From assembly GCF_003614435.1 (NCBI RefSeq), contig NZ_CP025546.1, forward strand, positions 1,364,001 to 1,428,000: a stretch of DNA of 64,000 nucleotides. Direction: 5' to 3'. The notes beneath the pieces are model-generated. The model had not been told where the DNA came from. It saw only the letters and a program-made list of their open reading frames with translations, and did no database searches. Shown here one piece after another: positions 16,982 to 26,741 of the stretch. How positions within the stretch are numbered: the stretch's first letter is position 1; each line of letters opens with the position of its first letter. This DNA is from Mycobacterium paragordonae. GTDB taxonomy: Bacteria > Actinomycetota > Actinomycetes > Mycobacteriales > Mycobacteriaceae. A program made the position numbers and the translations under genes.

Positions 16982-18688
16982 ATGTCAGTCGAGTCAGTTC
17001 AGGTGCACAACGTCTACCCGCACGCCGACAACCGCTACGAGAACGTGGAGGCGACGGTCACCTTCGCCGTCGACCCCGAGTACCAGGCGAACCTGCGCAT
17101 CGCCGACCTGCGGCTGGCGCCCCGGGACGCCGACGGGCTGGTCCGCTTCGACGCCGACCTGCGCCTGCTGCGCCCGGTCGGCGGCGGCAACGGCAAGCTG
17201 CTGTTCGTGGTACCCAACCGCGGCGTCCCAACCAACGCGCCCTGGTTGAAGAACGGATTCCTGCTGGACCGCGGCTGGACCATCGCCTCCTGCGGCTGGC
17301 AGTGGGACGTGCAGCGCGGCCCGGCGATCCTCGGCCTGAGCGCGCCGCAGGCCGACGTGGAACCCGGCTTCATGCGCCTGGAGTGGCGCTCCGACGCTGT
17401 CCGCGACGACCACCCGCTCAGCTTCACGGCACCCGAAATCGAGTCGATCCCCGGCGCCGAGGCGCTGTTCACCTTCACCGCCTACCCGACCGCCGACGTC
17501 GAGGACCCGGCCGCCGTGCTGACCGTCCGCACCGCACCCGACGCCGAGCCCACCACCATCGCCCGCGACAAGTGGCGCTTCACCGACGAGACCCACGTCG
17601 CCCTGGACGGCGGCTTCCAGCCGTTCCACTGGTACGAGCTGGTGTACCGCAGCGCGCTGGCCCCGGTCGCAGGTTGCGGTTTGCTGGCGATCCGCGATGT
17701 GGTGTCGCACCTGCGCGCCGACGCCGACCTGGCCGTCGAGCACACCTTCGCCTACGGCGTCTCCCAGGCCGGCCGGCTGCTGCGCCAGTTCCTGTCCGAC
17801 GGACTGAACATCGACGAGTCCGGGATGCAGGTTTTCGACGGCGTCTTCAGCGACTTCGCCAGCGCCAACCGCGGCGAGTTCAACCACCGCTACGCGCAGC
17901 CCTCCACCCCGGGCAGAAGCGGCGCCGAGGGCCCGTTCGGCAGCGCTGACCTGCTCGCCGCGCAGCGCGAACTGGGCGGCGTGCCCAAGACGATCTTCAT
18001 CAACAGCGCCACCGAGTACTGGCAGGGCGACGGCGCGCTGGTGCACGTCGACCCGCAGACCGGCGCCGACCTGCCCGAGGAGGCCGACGTCCGTACCTAC
18101 CTGCTGGCCGGCACCGACCACTTCGGCAGCAGCAAGATCAAGGACGCGCTGCCCGCCGCCAACCCGGTGCACCACCTCGACGTCACGCCGGTCGCCCGGG
18201 CCCTGCTGATCGCCCTGGAGGAGTGGGTTGCCGACGGGATCGAACCGCCGGCCAGCCAGGTGCCCCGGACCGCCGACGGCACCGCGGTGGCCCGCAAGGA
18301 GGTGCTGTCCGGCTTCGGCTACGCGAACACGCCGGCACCCGCCTGGTTGCCCTCGTCGGGACACGTCGACCTGGTGTCAGCGGTCGACGAGGACGGCAAC
18401 GAATTGGCCGGGATCCGGCTGCCCGCCGTCGCGGCGCCGCTGGCCACCTACACCGGCTGGAATGCCCGCCGGTTCGCCGCGGACCTGCCCGACGTGATGT
18501 ACGAGCGCATCGGCAGCAAGCTGGCCTTCCCGCCGGGGCGGCCGTCGGTGGCCGAGCGCTACGCCACCCGCGACGACTACGCCGCCGCCGTGGCCGCCGC
18601 CGCGCAGGCGCTGGTCGCGCAGCGGTTCCTGCTCGCCTCCGAGGTCGGCGCCGTGATCAAGAAGACGGTGGCCGACTACCCCGCCTGA
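16982..18688 (+). CDS. Alpha/beta-hydrolase domain protein (Abhydrolase_10 type)
   Basis: A 568-residue protein. The ATG at 16982 has a strong ribosome-binding site GGAGGAG ending 6 nt upstream. The nucleophile elbow is FAYGVSQAGRLLRQFL with Ser at residue 261, and LLAGTDHFG further on may hold the catalytic His. Overall layout is that of the large Abhydrolase_10 family: an N-terminal beta-rich part, then the hydrolase core and a C-terminal helical part. No signal peptide is seen, so it is probably cytosolic. I do not recall a counterpart between trmL and the conservon in M. tuberculosis, so it may be lineage-specific. Substrate unknown. Confidence 0.8.
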   Translation: MSVESVQVHNVYPHADNRYENVEATVTFAVDPEYQANLRIADLRLAPRDADGLVRFDADLRLLRPVGGGNGKLLFVVPNRGVPTNAPWLKNGFLLDRGWTIASCGWQWDVQRGPAILGLSAPQADVEPGFMRLEWRSDAVRDDHPLSFTAPEIESIPGAEALFTFTAYPTADVEDPAAVLTVRTAPDAEPTTIARDKWRFTDETHVALDGGFQPFHWYELVYRSALAPVAGCGLLAIRDVVSHLRADADLAVEHTFAYGVSQAGRLLRQFLSDGLNIDESGMQVFDGVFSDFASANRGEFNHRYAQPSTPGRSGAEGPFGSADLLAAQRELGGVPKTIFINSATEYWQGDGALVHVDPQTGADLPEEADVRTYLLAGTDHFGSSKIKDALPAANPVHHLDVTPVARALLIALEEWVADGIEPPASQVPRTADGTAVARKEVLSGFGYANTPAPAWLPSSGHVDLVSAVDEDGNELAGIRLPAVAAPLATYTGWNARRFAADLPDVMYERIGSKLAFPPGRPSVAERYATRDDYAAAVAAAAQALVAQRFLLASEVGAVIKKTVADYPA

Positions 18689-18849
18689 GTTTGCCGGACC
18701 GTGACCTGGCTGCACGGTCCAGTTGCGGCGAACCTTATCTACTCAGTAACAATTGTGGAGACCCCGGCTGGCGGCTGTCATACTCGTCGAATTGCCAGGC
18801 ATTTCACGCCCGCGGCCATCTGCCGGCGAATAAAGCAGCAGGAAGTCTC

Positions 18850-18912
18850 ATGAGTCTCTCGTTTCGCGCGACGCCACCGAAGGGTGCGGCCGGCCCGGCC
18901 GCCAGCACGTGA
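18850..18912 (+). CDS. Possible 20-codon leader peptide overlapping the sensor kinase start
   Basis: ATG at 18850 with AGCAGGAAG just upstream. The peptide is [20 protein letters not shown], and its TGA (18910-18912) overlaps a GTG (18909-18911) that is in frame with the kinase. The kinase start itself has no visible ribosome-binding site, whereas this ORF has one, so translational coupling through the GTGA overlap is a reasonable reading. No homology is recognised. Confidence 0.4.
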   Translation: MSLSFRATPPKGAAGPAAST

Positions 18913-21533
18913 CCATGTTCGCCCGCCCGACCAATCAGGTCGCGGCGGCTCCTCCCGTCCCGCCGCCCGCCAGCCAGCCCAAGCCGGCCAAGCGCCCGCC
19001 GCGCTGGTCGCTGAGCAACTGGCCGGTGCGCTGGAAGGTGCTCGCGATCGCCCTGGTGCCGCTGCTGCTCGCGACGACGTTCGGCGCGCTGCGCGTGCAG
19101 TCGGAGATGTCCACCTCCGGCGACCTGCGCCTGGCCGCGGCCCGCACGAACCTGATTCCGACCATCACCAAATACATGTCCGCGCTCGACGTCGCCCTGC
19201 TCGCCAGCTCCACCGGCCGCGACGTGGAGGGGGCCAAGAAGAACTTCTCCGCCCGCAAGTACGAGTTGCAGACCCGCCTGGCCGACACCGACGTGATCCC
19301 CGACGTCCGCTCCGGAGTCAACACCCTGCTCAACGGTGGGCAGTCGCTGCTGGACAAGGTGCTCGATAACAGCATCGGTCTGCGGGACCGGATCACCACC
19401 TACGCCCCGCTGCTGCTGACCGCCGAGGACGCGATCAACGCGTCGGTGCACGTCGACAGCGAGCAGATCCGCGCGCAGGCGGAGGGCCTGAGCCGGGCCG
19501 TCGGGGCACGCGGGCAGATGACCATGCAGGAGATCCTGGTGACCCGCGGGGCCGACCTGCCCGATCCCCAGCTGCGCACCGCGATGATCACCCTGGCCGG
19601 CACCGAGCCATCGACCCTGTTCGGGATGAGCGAGGTGCTGGGCACCGGCTCACCGGCCGCCAAAGACCTGCAGCAGCAGATGGTGGCCCGGATGGCGATC
19701 ATGTCCGACCCGGACAGCACGCTGGTGGACAACGCCGACCTGCTGCGCTCGATCCACACCACCCAGGGCATCGCCGAGCAGATCATCAACGACGCCACCG
19801 CATCGGTGACCAACTCGGTGCAGAACCAGGCGACGGCGCGGCGCGACGCGGCCGTCCGCGACGCCGTGCTGGTGCTGGTCGCCATCGGGCTGGCCCTGGC
19901 GGTCGTGCTGCTGGTGGCGCGCGCCCTGATCAAGCCGCTGCGGGTGCTGCGGGACGGGGCTCTGAAGGTCGCGCACACCGACCTCGAGGGCGAGATCGAC
20001 CGGGTCCGGGGCGGCGCCGAGCCCGTCCCGCAGCCGCTGGCGGTGTACACCACCGAGGAGATCGGGCAGGTCGCGCACGCCGTCGACGAACTGCACACCC
20101 AGGCGCTGCTGCTGGCGGGCGACGAGGCGCGGCTGCGGCTGCTCGTCAACGACATGTTCGAGACCATGTCGCGTCGCAGCCGGTCCCTGGTCGACCAGCA
20201 GCTGTCGCTGATCGACCGGCTGGAGCGCAACGAAGAGGACCCCGAGCGGCTGGACAACCTGTTCCGGCTGGACCACCTGGCGGCCCGGCTGCGCCGCAAC
20301 AGCGCCAACCTGCTCGTTCTCGCCGGCGCCCAGATCGGGCGTGACCAGCGCGAACCGGTTCCGCTGGCGACGGTGGTCAACGCCGCGGTGTCGGAGGTCG
20401 AGGATTACCGCCGGGTCGAGATCAGCGCGGTGGCCGACTGCACGGTGCTCGGCGGAGCCGCCGGCGGCATCATCCACCTGCTCGCGGAGCTGATCGACAA
20501 CGCACTGCGCTATTCGCCGCCGACCACCCCGGTGAAGGTGTCCGCCGTGCGGGGCAGCGAGGGCGGGGTGCTGCTCCGCATCGCCGACGCCGGGCTGGGC
20601 ATGACCGAGTCCGACCGGCGGATGGCCAACATGCGGTTGCAGGCCGGGGGAGAGGTCACCCCGGAGAACGCCCGGCACATGGGGCTGTTCGTGGTGGGCC
20701 GGCTCGCGGCGCGCCACGGTCTGCGGGTCGGGTTGCGGGGACCGGCGACGGGCGAGGCCGGCTCCGGGACGACGGCGGAGGTCTACCTGCCGCTCGCCGT
20801 GCTGGTCGAGGGCCAACAGCAGCAGCAACCCCCGCAGCGGCAGTTCTTCGCCGTGCGGCCCCCCGAGCCGGACCCCAGCGGGCCTGCCCTACCGGTCGTC
20901 GAGACCGGAACGTCGGTCACCTCCCTGCCGCGCCGCAGCCCCGGATCCAGCGGTATCACCGAGACCCCGGCGGCCGAGGCCCCCGAGCAGGCGCAGTCCA
21001 AGCGCCCGCTGCCCACGCCGTGGTGGGAGAAGGGCTCCGCACCGGCACAGGCGCCCGCTGCGCAGCCCGCCCAGTCCGGCGCGTCGGACACGTCGGCGTT
21101 CTTCGCACGGCGTCCGGCCGCCGCGCAACCGCCTGCCGCCAAACCCGAGCCGCCTGACCTCACCCCGTCGGGCCCGCAGGACGACGACGTCATCTACCAG
21201 CGCATGTTGTCGGAGATCATGGGTGACCAAGACCCCCACCAGCTGGTCGACAGCCCTGACCTGGACTGGCAAACGGTGTGGGACCGCGGCTGGTCAGCGG
21301 CCGCCGAAGCCGAGAACACGCCGGTGGAGTCCCGCACCGAGCACGGGCTGCCGATGCGCACGCCGGGGGCTCGTCTGGTGCCCGGCGCCGCGGAGGCCGA
21401 CGAGCCGGCCGCCCCCAACGGCGGATTCCACGCCCGCGACCCCAATGCGGTCCGCACCTCGATCGCCAGCCATTTCAGCGGTGTGCGCTCGGCCCGCTCA
21501 CACGCCCGCGACACCGGGGAAGGCGAGCAATGA
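18909..21533 (+). CDS. Membrane sensor histidine kinase-like protein of a conservon (Rv3365c-like)
   Basis: An 874-residue protein. It has a Pro-rich N-tail, TM1 at about 45-60 ([19 protein letters not shown]), a ~260-residue extracytoplasmic sensor region of nitrate/nitrite-sensor type, TM2 at about 318-340, and a HAMP region. The GHKL ATPase domain has N-box [10 protein letters not shown] at about 527-536 and G-boxes IADAGLGM and [11 protein letters not shown]. The last ~220 residues are Pro/Ala-rich and disordered. No classical His-box is seen, as usual for conservon kinases. It heads a five-gene operon with a GAP-like roadblock protein and a GTPase. Start is the GTG at 18909 (overlapping the leader ORF) or the ATG at 18915. 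Its stop overlaps the next ATG (ATGA). Confidence 0.88.
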   Translation: MTMFARPTNQVAAAPPVPPPASQPKPAKRPPRWSLSNWPVRWKVLAIALVPLLLATTFGALRVQSEMSTSGDLRLAAARTNLIPTITKYMSALDVALLASSTGRDVEGAKKNFSARKYELQTRLADTDVIPDVRSGVNTLLNGGQSLLDKVLDNSIGLRDRITTYAPLLLTAEDAINASVHVDSEQIRAQAEGLSRAVGARGQMTMQEILVTRGADLPDPQLRTAMITLAGTEPSTLFGMSEVLGTGSPAAKDLQQQMVARMAIMSDPDSTLVDNADLLRSIHTTQGIAEQIINDATASVTNSVQNQATARRDAAVRDAVLVLVAIGLALAVVLLVARALIKPLRVLRDGALKVAHTDLEGEIDRVRGGAEPVPQPLAVYTTEEIGQVAHAVDELHTQALLLAGDEARLRLLVNDMFETMSRRSRSLVDQQLSLIDRLERNEEDPERLDNLFRLDHLAARLRRNSANLLVLAGAQIGRDQREPVPLATVVNAAVSEVEDYRRVEISAVADCTVLGGAAGGIIHLLAELIDNALRYSPPTTPVKVSAVRGSEGGVLLRIADAGLGMTESDRRMANMRLQAGGEVTPENARHMGLFVVGRLAARHGLRVGLRGPATGEAGSGTTAEVYLPLAVLVEGQQQQQPPQRQFFAVRPPEPDPSGPALPVVETGTSVTSLPRRSPGSSGITETPAAEAPEQAQSKRPLPTPWWEKGSAPAQAPAAQPAQSGASDTSAFFARRPAAAQPPAAKPEPPDLTPSGPQDDDVIYQRMLSEIMGDQDPHQLVDSPDLDWQTVWDRGWSAAAEAENTPVESRTEHGLPMRTPGARLVPGAAEADEPAAPNGGFHARDPNAVRTSIASHFSGVRSARSHARDTGEGEQ

Positions 21534-21961
21534 CCGTCCAATCGTCGTACAGCCCACTGGACTGGCTGGTGTCGAAATTCGTGCGCGAGGTACCCGGCGT
21601 GGCGCACGCGCTGCTGGTGTCGGTCGACGGGCTGCCCGTCGCGGCCAGCGAGCACCTGCCGCGTGAGCGCGCCGACCAGTTGGCCGCGGTGGCTTCCGGG
21701 CTGGCCAGCCTGGCCACCGGCGCCGCGCAGTTGTTCGAGGGCGGACAGGTGCTGCAGTCGGTGGTCGAGATGCAGAACGGGTTCCTGCTGCTGATGCGCG
21801 TCGGTGACGGCTCGCATCTGGCCACGCTGGCGATGCCGTCGTGCGATATCGGTCAGATCGGGTACGAGATGGCCATCCTTGTCGAACAGGTGGGCAACGT
21901 GGTGCAGTCCGCCCGCCGGGCCGAATCCGGACCGCAATGGACGAACGCGAGCCGGCGGTAA
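21530..21961 (+). CDS. Roadblock/LC7 domain protein (Rv3364c-like)
   Basis: A 143-residue roadblock-fold protein beginning [17 protein letters not shown], with the typical strand-helix pattern [19 protein letters not shown]. Such proteins act as GTPase-activating partners (MglB type) of the small GTPase encoded two genes downstream. The M. tuberculosis homologue Rv3364c has been reported to inhibit host cathepsin G. The start overlaps the kinase stop by ATGA. It is about 13 residues longer at the C-terminus than Rv3364c (130 aa from memory), because the frame continues into the next gene's start. Confidence 0.9.
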   Translation: MTVQSSYSPLDWLVSKFVREVPGVAHALLVSVDGLPVAASEHLPRERADQLAAVASGLASLATGAAQLFEGGQVLQSVVEMQNGFLLLMRVGDGSHLATLAMPSCDIGQIGYEMAILVEQVGNVVQSARRAESGPQWTNASRR

Positions 21962-22311
21962 CCGGCGGCCAGCCGAATCTGGTCCGGCCGTACACTTTGA
22001 CGGCCGGGCGGACCGGCACCGACGTCGAACTGCCGCTGGAGGCGCCGGTGCAGACCCTGCAGGCGGGGTTGGTGCATGAGTGGCCGGCCGGGGACGCCCG
22101 CGGCAAGATCCTGCAACTGTGTACCGCGAGCCCGTCGGTCGCCGAAATCTCGGCCCGGCTGGATTTACCGGTGGGTGTTGCGCGCGTCCTGGTCGGCGAT
22201 CTGGTCACGGCCGGTTACCTTCGGGTGCACAGGACCTTGACCGACCGTTCGACCCGCGATGAGCGGCACGAGCTCATAGGAAGGACCCTGCGTGGTCTTA
22301 GGGCACTCTGA
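21937..22311 (+). CDS. DUF742 protein (Rv3363c-like)
   Basis: A 124-residue protein, [20 protein letters not shown], with the DUF742 pattern [10 protein letters not shown] early on. A winged-helix-like segment follows ([20 protein letters not shown], then [19 protein letters not shown]). Conservon DUF742 proteins have an unknown biochemical role, and the fold suggests nucleic-acid or protein binding. Its ATG lies 25 nt inside the preceding gene and its end overlaps the GTPase start by 20 nt, so translation is probably coupled. Size matches Rv3363c (122 aa from memory). Confidence 0.88.
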   Translation: MDEREPAVTGGQPNLVRPYTLTAGRTGTDVELPLEAPVQTLQAGLVHEWPAGDARGKILQLCTASPSVAEISARLDLPVGVARVLVGDLVTAGYLRVHRTLTDRSTRDERHELIGRTLRGLRAL

Positions 22312-22885
22312 GGCGCGCTTTGACCCCGGCGTGCACGACACCGCGTCGACGAAGATCGTGATCGCGGGCGGCTTCGGCGCGGGCAAGACCACCTTCGTGG
22401 GCGCGGTGTCGGAGATCATGCCGTTGCGGACCGAGGCGATGGTCACCGACGCGTCGGCGGGTGTCGACATGCTCGAGGCCACCCCGGACAAGCGCACGAC
22501 CACCGTCGCAATGGATTTCGGCCGCATCACCCTGGCCGAGGACCTGGTGCTCTACCTGTTCGGGACGCCGGGCCAGCGCCGGTTCTGGTTCATGTGGGAC
22601 GACCTGGTGCGGGGCGCGATCGGCGCGATCGTGCTGGTCGACGTGCGGCGGCTGCAGGACAGCTTCGCGGCCGTGGACTTCTTCGAACATCGCCGGCTGC
22701 CGTTCGTGGTCGCGGTCAACGAGTTCGAGGGGGCGCCGCGGTATCCGGTCGGGGAGGTGCGCAAGGCGCTGACCCTGCCGGATCACATCCCGGTGATCAG
22801 CGTCGACGCCCGCAACCGTCACTCGGCCCGCGACGCGCTGATCGCGGTGAGCGAATACGCGCTGGCCAGCCTGGCGAGCAGCTGA
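22292..22885 (+). CDS. Small Ras-like/MglA-type GTPase of the conservon (Rv3362c-like)
   Basis: A 197-residue P-loop GTPase with GTG start at 22292. Walker A/G1 is GGFGAGKTTFVG at about residues 27-38, G3 is LFGTPGQRRFWFMW with Pro-Gly-Gln after the Thr, and the G4 position reads VAVNEFEG instead of NKxD. It is expected to cycle between nucleotide states under the roadblock protein and relay the sensor kinase signal. It overlaps the DUF742 gene, and the next gene starts 1 nt after its stop. In M. tuberculosis Rv3362c and MfpA form such a pair. Confidence 0.92.
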   Translation: MVLGHSEARFDPGVHDTASTKIVIAGGFGAGKTTFVGAVSEIMPLRTEAMVTDASAGVDMLEATPDKRTTTVAMDFGRITLAEDLVLYLFGTPGQRRFWFMWDDLVRGAIGAIVLVDVRRLQDSFAAVDFFEHRRLPFVVAVNEFEGAPRYPVGEVRKALTLPDHIPVISVDARNRHSARDALIAVSEYALASLASS

Positions 22886-22886
22886 C

Positions 22887-23441
22887 TTGGAGTGGACTGA
22901 CCGCGAGTTCACCGGCGAGGATTTCCGGGATTTTCAGGACGGGGACCTCAGCCGGCTGCACACCGAACGCGTGGTGTTCACCGAGTGCGATTTCAGCGGG
23001 GTGAACCTGGCCGAGTCGCGGCACCGCGGATCGGCCTTCCGTAATTGTGTTTTTACCCGAACAACGTTGTGGCACAGCACTTTTGCGCAGTGCAGCATGC
23101 TCGGGTCGGTGTTCGCGCAGTGCCGGCTGCGGCCGGCGACGTTCGACGAGGTGGACTTCACCCTGGCGGTGCTGGGCGGAAACGACCTGCGCGGTGTCGA
23201 CCTGAGCGGGTGCCGGCTGCGCGAAACGAGCCTGGTCGAGACCGACCTGCGCAAGTGCGTGCTGCGCGGCGCCGATCTGCGCGGCGCCCGCACCACGGGT
23301 GCCCGTCTCGACGACGCCGACCTGCGCGGCGCCCATGCCGATCCGACGCTGTGGACCAGCGCGTCGCTGACCGGTGCCAGGATCGACGTCCCGCAGGCGC
23401 TGGCGTTCGCACTGGCCCACGGTCTGCGGTTGGACGCCTGA
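22887..23441 (+). CDS. mfpA: Pentapeptide-repeat gyrase-interacting protein MfpA
   Basis: A 184-residue right-handed beta-helix protein built of A(D/N)LxX pentapeptides, for example CDFSGVNLAESRHRGSAF and later GADLRGARTTGARLDDADLR. It is close in length and sequence pattern to M. tuberculosis MfpA (Rv3361c, 183 aa), which mimics B-form DNA, binds DNA gyrase and lowers fluoroquinolone susceptibility. A TTG start at 22887 (MEWTDREFTGEDF) is used because it follows the GTPase stop by 1 nt and matches the family N-terminus. It is the last gene of the conservon operon and converges with the FHA protein gene, with only 2 nt between stops. Confidence 0.94.
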   Translation: MEWTDREFTGEDFRDFQDGDLSRLHTERVVFTECDFSGVNLAESRHRGSAFRNCVFTRTTLWHSTFAQCSMLGSVFAQCRLRPATFDEVDFTLAVLGGNDLRGVDLSGCRLRETSLVETDLRKCVLRGADLRGARTTGARLDDADLRGAHADPTLWTSASLTGARIDVPQALAFALAHGLRLDA

Positions 23442-23443
23442 GC

Positions 23444-24166
23444 TCAAAGGCCGCCGGTGCCGGCGGCGGTCTGCGGGACCAGGGTGTCGCCGGTGAAGTG
23501 CAGGTCGACGCTGCCGACGGTGACGACGTCACCCCGGCTCAGGGTGGCGGATCCGACCCGGACGCCGTTGACGAAAGTTCCGTTGGCGCTGCGCGAGTCC
23601 CGAATCTCGGTGCCAAGGTGCGTCGGCACCAGCAAGGCGTGGTGACGCGAGGCCAGCACGTCGGGCACGACGATGTCGTTGTCGCCGGCCCGCCCGATCG
23701 TCGCGCAGTGGTCGTCGGCCAGGACGGGCTGCGGCCGCGGCGCCGGGTGGCTCGATGGGGCGGGCAGCGGGGACTGCGGCACTGTCGGCGGGTCCATCAC
23801 GGCTTGTCGCGCCTGCCGCACGCCGGGCAGCGTAGCGGTCGCCGGCGCCGCGCCGTCAGACGACCAACCGACGCCGAAGGTCAGACACGGTCCGGCCGGG
23901 TTGCCGACATTGATGCGCTGGCCGTCGCAGATGTCGATGACCCGGGCCCGCCGCCGGGCGACGAACGTGCCCTGCCGCGACAAGTCGATCGCCCGCCACC
24001 GGCCGTCGCCGAAGCGCAGCAGCAGGTGCCTGCGGGAGATCAGCGGGTGGGCGACGCACACGTCAGCCCGCAGATCACTTCCGACAATGACATCGTGACC
24101 TGCGGTGAAGATATGTTCCGCCCCGTGTGCCCGCACTGTGAGCACCGGCGGCGCCGCCGCATTCAT
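23444..24166 (-). CDS. FHA-domain protein, truncated paralogue of the upstream FHA-ABC transporters
   Basis: A 240-residue protein with two FHA domains and nothing after them. FHA1 covers about residues 15-75 and FHA2 about 155-215. FHA2 keeps the phosphothreonine-binding residues (TIGRAGDNDIV, SRHHA, NGTFVNG). FHA1 has VGSD in place of the usual GR and QGTFV in place of NGTF, so it has probably lost binding. The sequence stops at TAAGTGGL, exactly where the three transporter genes upstream continue GGLEV into the ABC domain. This is therefore a fourth copy cut at the FHA2-ABC junction. It is last in a minus-strand row with those genes (48-nt gap). Rv3360 of M. tuberculosis, also FHA-only from memory, occupies the matching place. 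Confidence 0.85.
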   Translation of the reverse strand: MNAAAPPVLTVRAHGAEHIFTAGHDVIVGSDLRADVCVAHPLISRRHLLLRFGDGRWRAIDLSRQGTFVARRRARVIDICDGQRINVGNPAGPCLTFGVGWSSDGAAPATATLPGVRQARQAVMDPPTVPQSPLPAPSSHPAPRPQPVLADDHCATIGRAGDNDIVVPDVLASRHHALLVPTHLGTEIRDSRSANGTFVNGVRVGSATLSRGDVVTVGSVDLHFTGDTLVPQTAAGTGGL

Positions 24167-24214
24167 CCCTGTGACAGATAGCCGCTGGCCGGCCGGACAA
24201 ACATATGAAAAGGC

Positions 24215-26725
24215 TTAGCGCCGCAACCGGATCCGCCACCACACCACCGCGGAGTAGAAGACGGACAGCGCGGCCAGCATCGCCATGTCGAACAACCACG
24301 CGGGACGCGAATGGGTCCAGTGGCTGTCCTCGGGGCTGATCGATCCGGGTACCAGCTCGCGTAGGTTCACCGTCGCCGCCGACGCGCCGTAACCCCACCG
24401 GGCCGGCACCAGCCAGGACAGCTGGTCCAGGAACGGCCGGTTGGTCACCGGCACCACGCCGCCGGCCAGCACCAGCTGCAGCATCAGCGACAGCACCAGC
24501 AGCGGCATGATCTGCTCACCGGACCGGGCGACGGACGACAGCAGCAAACCGAGGACCGCCGAGGCCACACACGTCGCCGCGATGCTGACGAACAACTCGA
24601 AACTGGGGTTGCCCAGCAGCACCGCCTTCTGGGTGGGCGCGCCCTTGCCCAGCAGCACGATCCCGGTGGCGACCGCGGCCTGCAGGACCGCGAATGCGCA
24701 GAAGACGCTGACCTTGGCGCCGAGATAGGCCCAAGTCGACAGTCCCACGGCCTGCTCACGCCGGAAGATCGGGCGTTCGCCGATCAGGTCGCGGATGGTG
24801 AGCGCGGTGCCCATGAAGACCGCCGCGATGCTGAGCAGGTTCAGTATCTGGGCGGCTTCGTCGGGGGTGTTGCTGGTCGCTTCGGCAAACCCGAACCCGC
24901 GATCGCCGGGGACCGTCAGCGACAGCGCGCCCAGGATGAACGGCAGTACCGCCAGAAAGATGAAATAGGCGCGGTCGGCGATGACGAGCCGAACCTGGCG
25001 GCGCGCGATCGTCGTGAACTGGCGTGCCGCACTGGTGTGGGCGGGGGCGCCCAGCTCGCCCGGCGCCTGCGCCGCGGCCGGGACGACCGGCCGGCTGTGG
25101 GCCAGAAAACGCCGGTTGGCCTCGTCGGGGTCGGCTCCCACCTTGGCGAAGATGTGCGCCCAGTTGGTGGTGCCCATGGCCGCGCCGATCTGATCGGGCG
25201 CGCCGAGATACGCGGTCTTGCCGCCGGGGGCCATCAGCAGCACCTGGTCGCAGACGTCGAGGTAGGTCAGGGAGTGGGTGACCACCAGCACCACCCGGCC
25301 GGCGTCGGCGAGTTGCCGCAGCATGGTCATGACCTGCAGGTCCAGCGCGGGGTCCAGGCCGGACGTGGGTTCGTCGAGGATCAGCAGCGACGGCCCGGTC
25401 AACAACTCCAGGGCCACCGACGCGCGTTTGCGCTGGCCACCGGAGAGGCGGTCGACACGGGTGTCGGCGTGCTGGGTGAGGCCCAGTTCGTTGAGCACCT
25501 GGGCGATGACCTGCGCCCGGTCCGCCTTGGTGGTGTCGGGCGGCAACCGCAGCTCTGCGGCGTAGCCCAGCGCCTGGTTGACGGTCAGCTGGCGGTGCAC
25601 GACGTCGTCCTGCGGGACCATGCCGATCCTGCTGCGCAGCGATGCGTACTCGGTATGGATGTTGTGCCCCGCGAAGGTCACCGCGCCGGCCCCGGGCCCG
25701 GCATCAGGACGCGAGTAGCCGGCGATCAGGCGGGCCAGGGTGGTCTTGCCGGCGCCCGAACCACCGATGATGGCGGTCAGCGTGCCCGGCCGTGCGGTCA
25801 TCGACACCTTCTGCAGCAGCGCCTTGCCGTCGACGCTGAAGCTGACCTCGCTGACCTCCAGGCCGCCGGCTTGTGTGGCGGCCTCGGTACGCCGGACCAG
25901 GGTGCCGGCGCTGAAGGTCAGGTCGACGTTGCCGATGGTGACGACGTCGCCCTCGCTGAGTACCGCCGAGCCCACCCGGATGCCGTTGACGAAGGTTCCG
26001 TTGATGCTGTGGTTGTCCCGGATCTCGGTGCCCAGCGAGGTCGGAGCCAGGTAGGCGTGCCGGCGTGACGCGAGCACATCGGAGACGACGATGTCGCAGT
26101 CCTCCGCGCGCCCGATCCAGGCGGTGCGGCCGACCGGCGCGGCCAGGTTGTCCGGGGCGCCCAGCACGTTAATGCCGCGGGTCGGGACCTCCGACACCGT
26201 GGTCACCTCGCTCAGCCGGTTGGTCGGCGCGTCCAGCCCGGGATGCGCGGCCGGTGGTCCTTGCGGAGTGAGCGCGACCGGGTTCGGCGGGTGGCCGGGC
26301 GGCGGCGGCCGCCGGAAGACCCGCGGCGGTGCGCCGCTCGCCGGTTTCGGCCGCGGCGGCGGGCGTTCGGCGGCCGGAATCCGGTCGGTCTCCGGTATCA
26401 GCCCCACGATGTGCTGGTGGTGCTCGACCTCGAAGCTGACGCGCGGTCCGTCGGGCCGGGCGAGGTTGACCGTCAGGCCGTCGTGGATGTCAACCAGCGG
26501 CACCCGCTTGCCGTCCACGAAGATCCCGTTGGGTGAATTGTTGTCGATCGCGATCCAGCTGCCCTGTTCGAAGCGCAGCAGCAGATGCGCCCGGGCCACC
26601 ACGGGATGGGCGACCCGAACCTCGGCGGCCATGTCGCTGCCCACGATCACGTCGCGTCCGGGGGAGAAGGTGCGCTGAATCTGACCGGCCCGAACGGTCA
26701 GCACGGGCTGCTGCGCTCGGGTCAT
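24215..26725 (-). CDS. FHA-FHA-ABC transporter (Rv1747 type), third complete copy in the row
   Basis: An 836-residue protein. FHA1 is at about 10-80 (VGSDMAAEV; key Arg replaced), followed by a Pro-rich linker. FHA2 is at about 195-265 with intact WIGRAEDCDIV and SRRHA. The ABC domain at about 290-520 has Walker A GGSGAGKTT and signature LSGGQRKRASVAL followed by LLILDEPTSGLDP. The ABC2-type membrane domain at about 570-835 has six segments. It is a half-transporter of the ABCG kind. In M. tuberculosis Rv1747 is phosphorylated by PknF, binds through its FHA domains and affects cell-envelope glycolipids. It follows the previous transporter after 16 nt, so the row is probably one operon. Substrate unknown. 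Confidence 0.92.
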   Translation of the reverse strand: MTRAQQPVLTVRAGQIQRTFSPGRDVIVGSDMAAEVRVAHPVVARAHLLLRFEQGSWIAIDNNSPNGIFVDGKRVPLVDIHDGLTVNLARPDGPRVSFEVEHHQHIVGLIPETDRIPAAERPPPRPKPASGAPPRVFRRPPPPGHPPNPVALTPQGPPAAHPGLDAPTNRLSEVTTVSEVPTRGINVLGAPDNLAAPVGRTAWIGRAEDCDIVVSDVLASRRHAYLAPTSLGTEIRDNHSINGTFVNGIRVGSAVLSEGDVVTIGNVDLTFSAGTLVRRTEAATQAGGLEVSEVSFSVDGKALLQKVSMTARPGTLTAIIGGSGAGKTTLARLIAGYSRPDAGPGAGAVTFAGHNIHTEYASLRSRIGMVPQDDVVHRQLTVNQALGYAAELRLPPDTTKADRAQVIAQVLNELGLTQHADTRVDRLSGGQRKRASVALELLTGPSLLILDEPTSGLDPALDLQVMTMLRQLADAGRVVLVVTHSLTYLDVCDQVLLMAPGGKTAYLGAPDQIGAAMGTTNWAHIFAKVGADPDEANRRFLAHSRPVVPAAAQAPGELGAPAHTSAARQFTTIARRQVRLVIADRAYFIFLAVLPFILGALSLTVPGDRGFGFAEATSNTPDEAAQILNLLSIAAVFMGTALTIRDLIGERPIFRREQAVGLSTWAYLGAKVSVFCAFAVLQAAVATGIVLLGKGAPTQKAVLLGNPSFELFVSIAATCVASAVLGLLLSSVARSGEQIMPLLVLSLMLQLVLAGGVVPVTNRPFLDQLSWLVPARWGYGASAATVNLRELVPGSISPEDSHWTHSRPAWLFDMAMLAALSVFYSAVVWWRIRLRR

Positions 26726-26741
26726 CCCTTCACCCTAGGCG

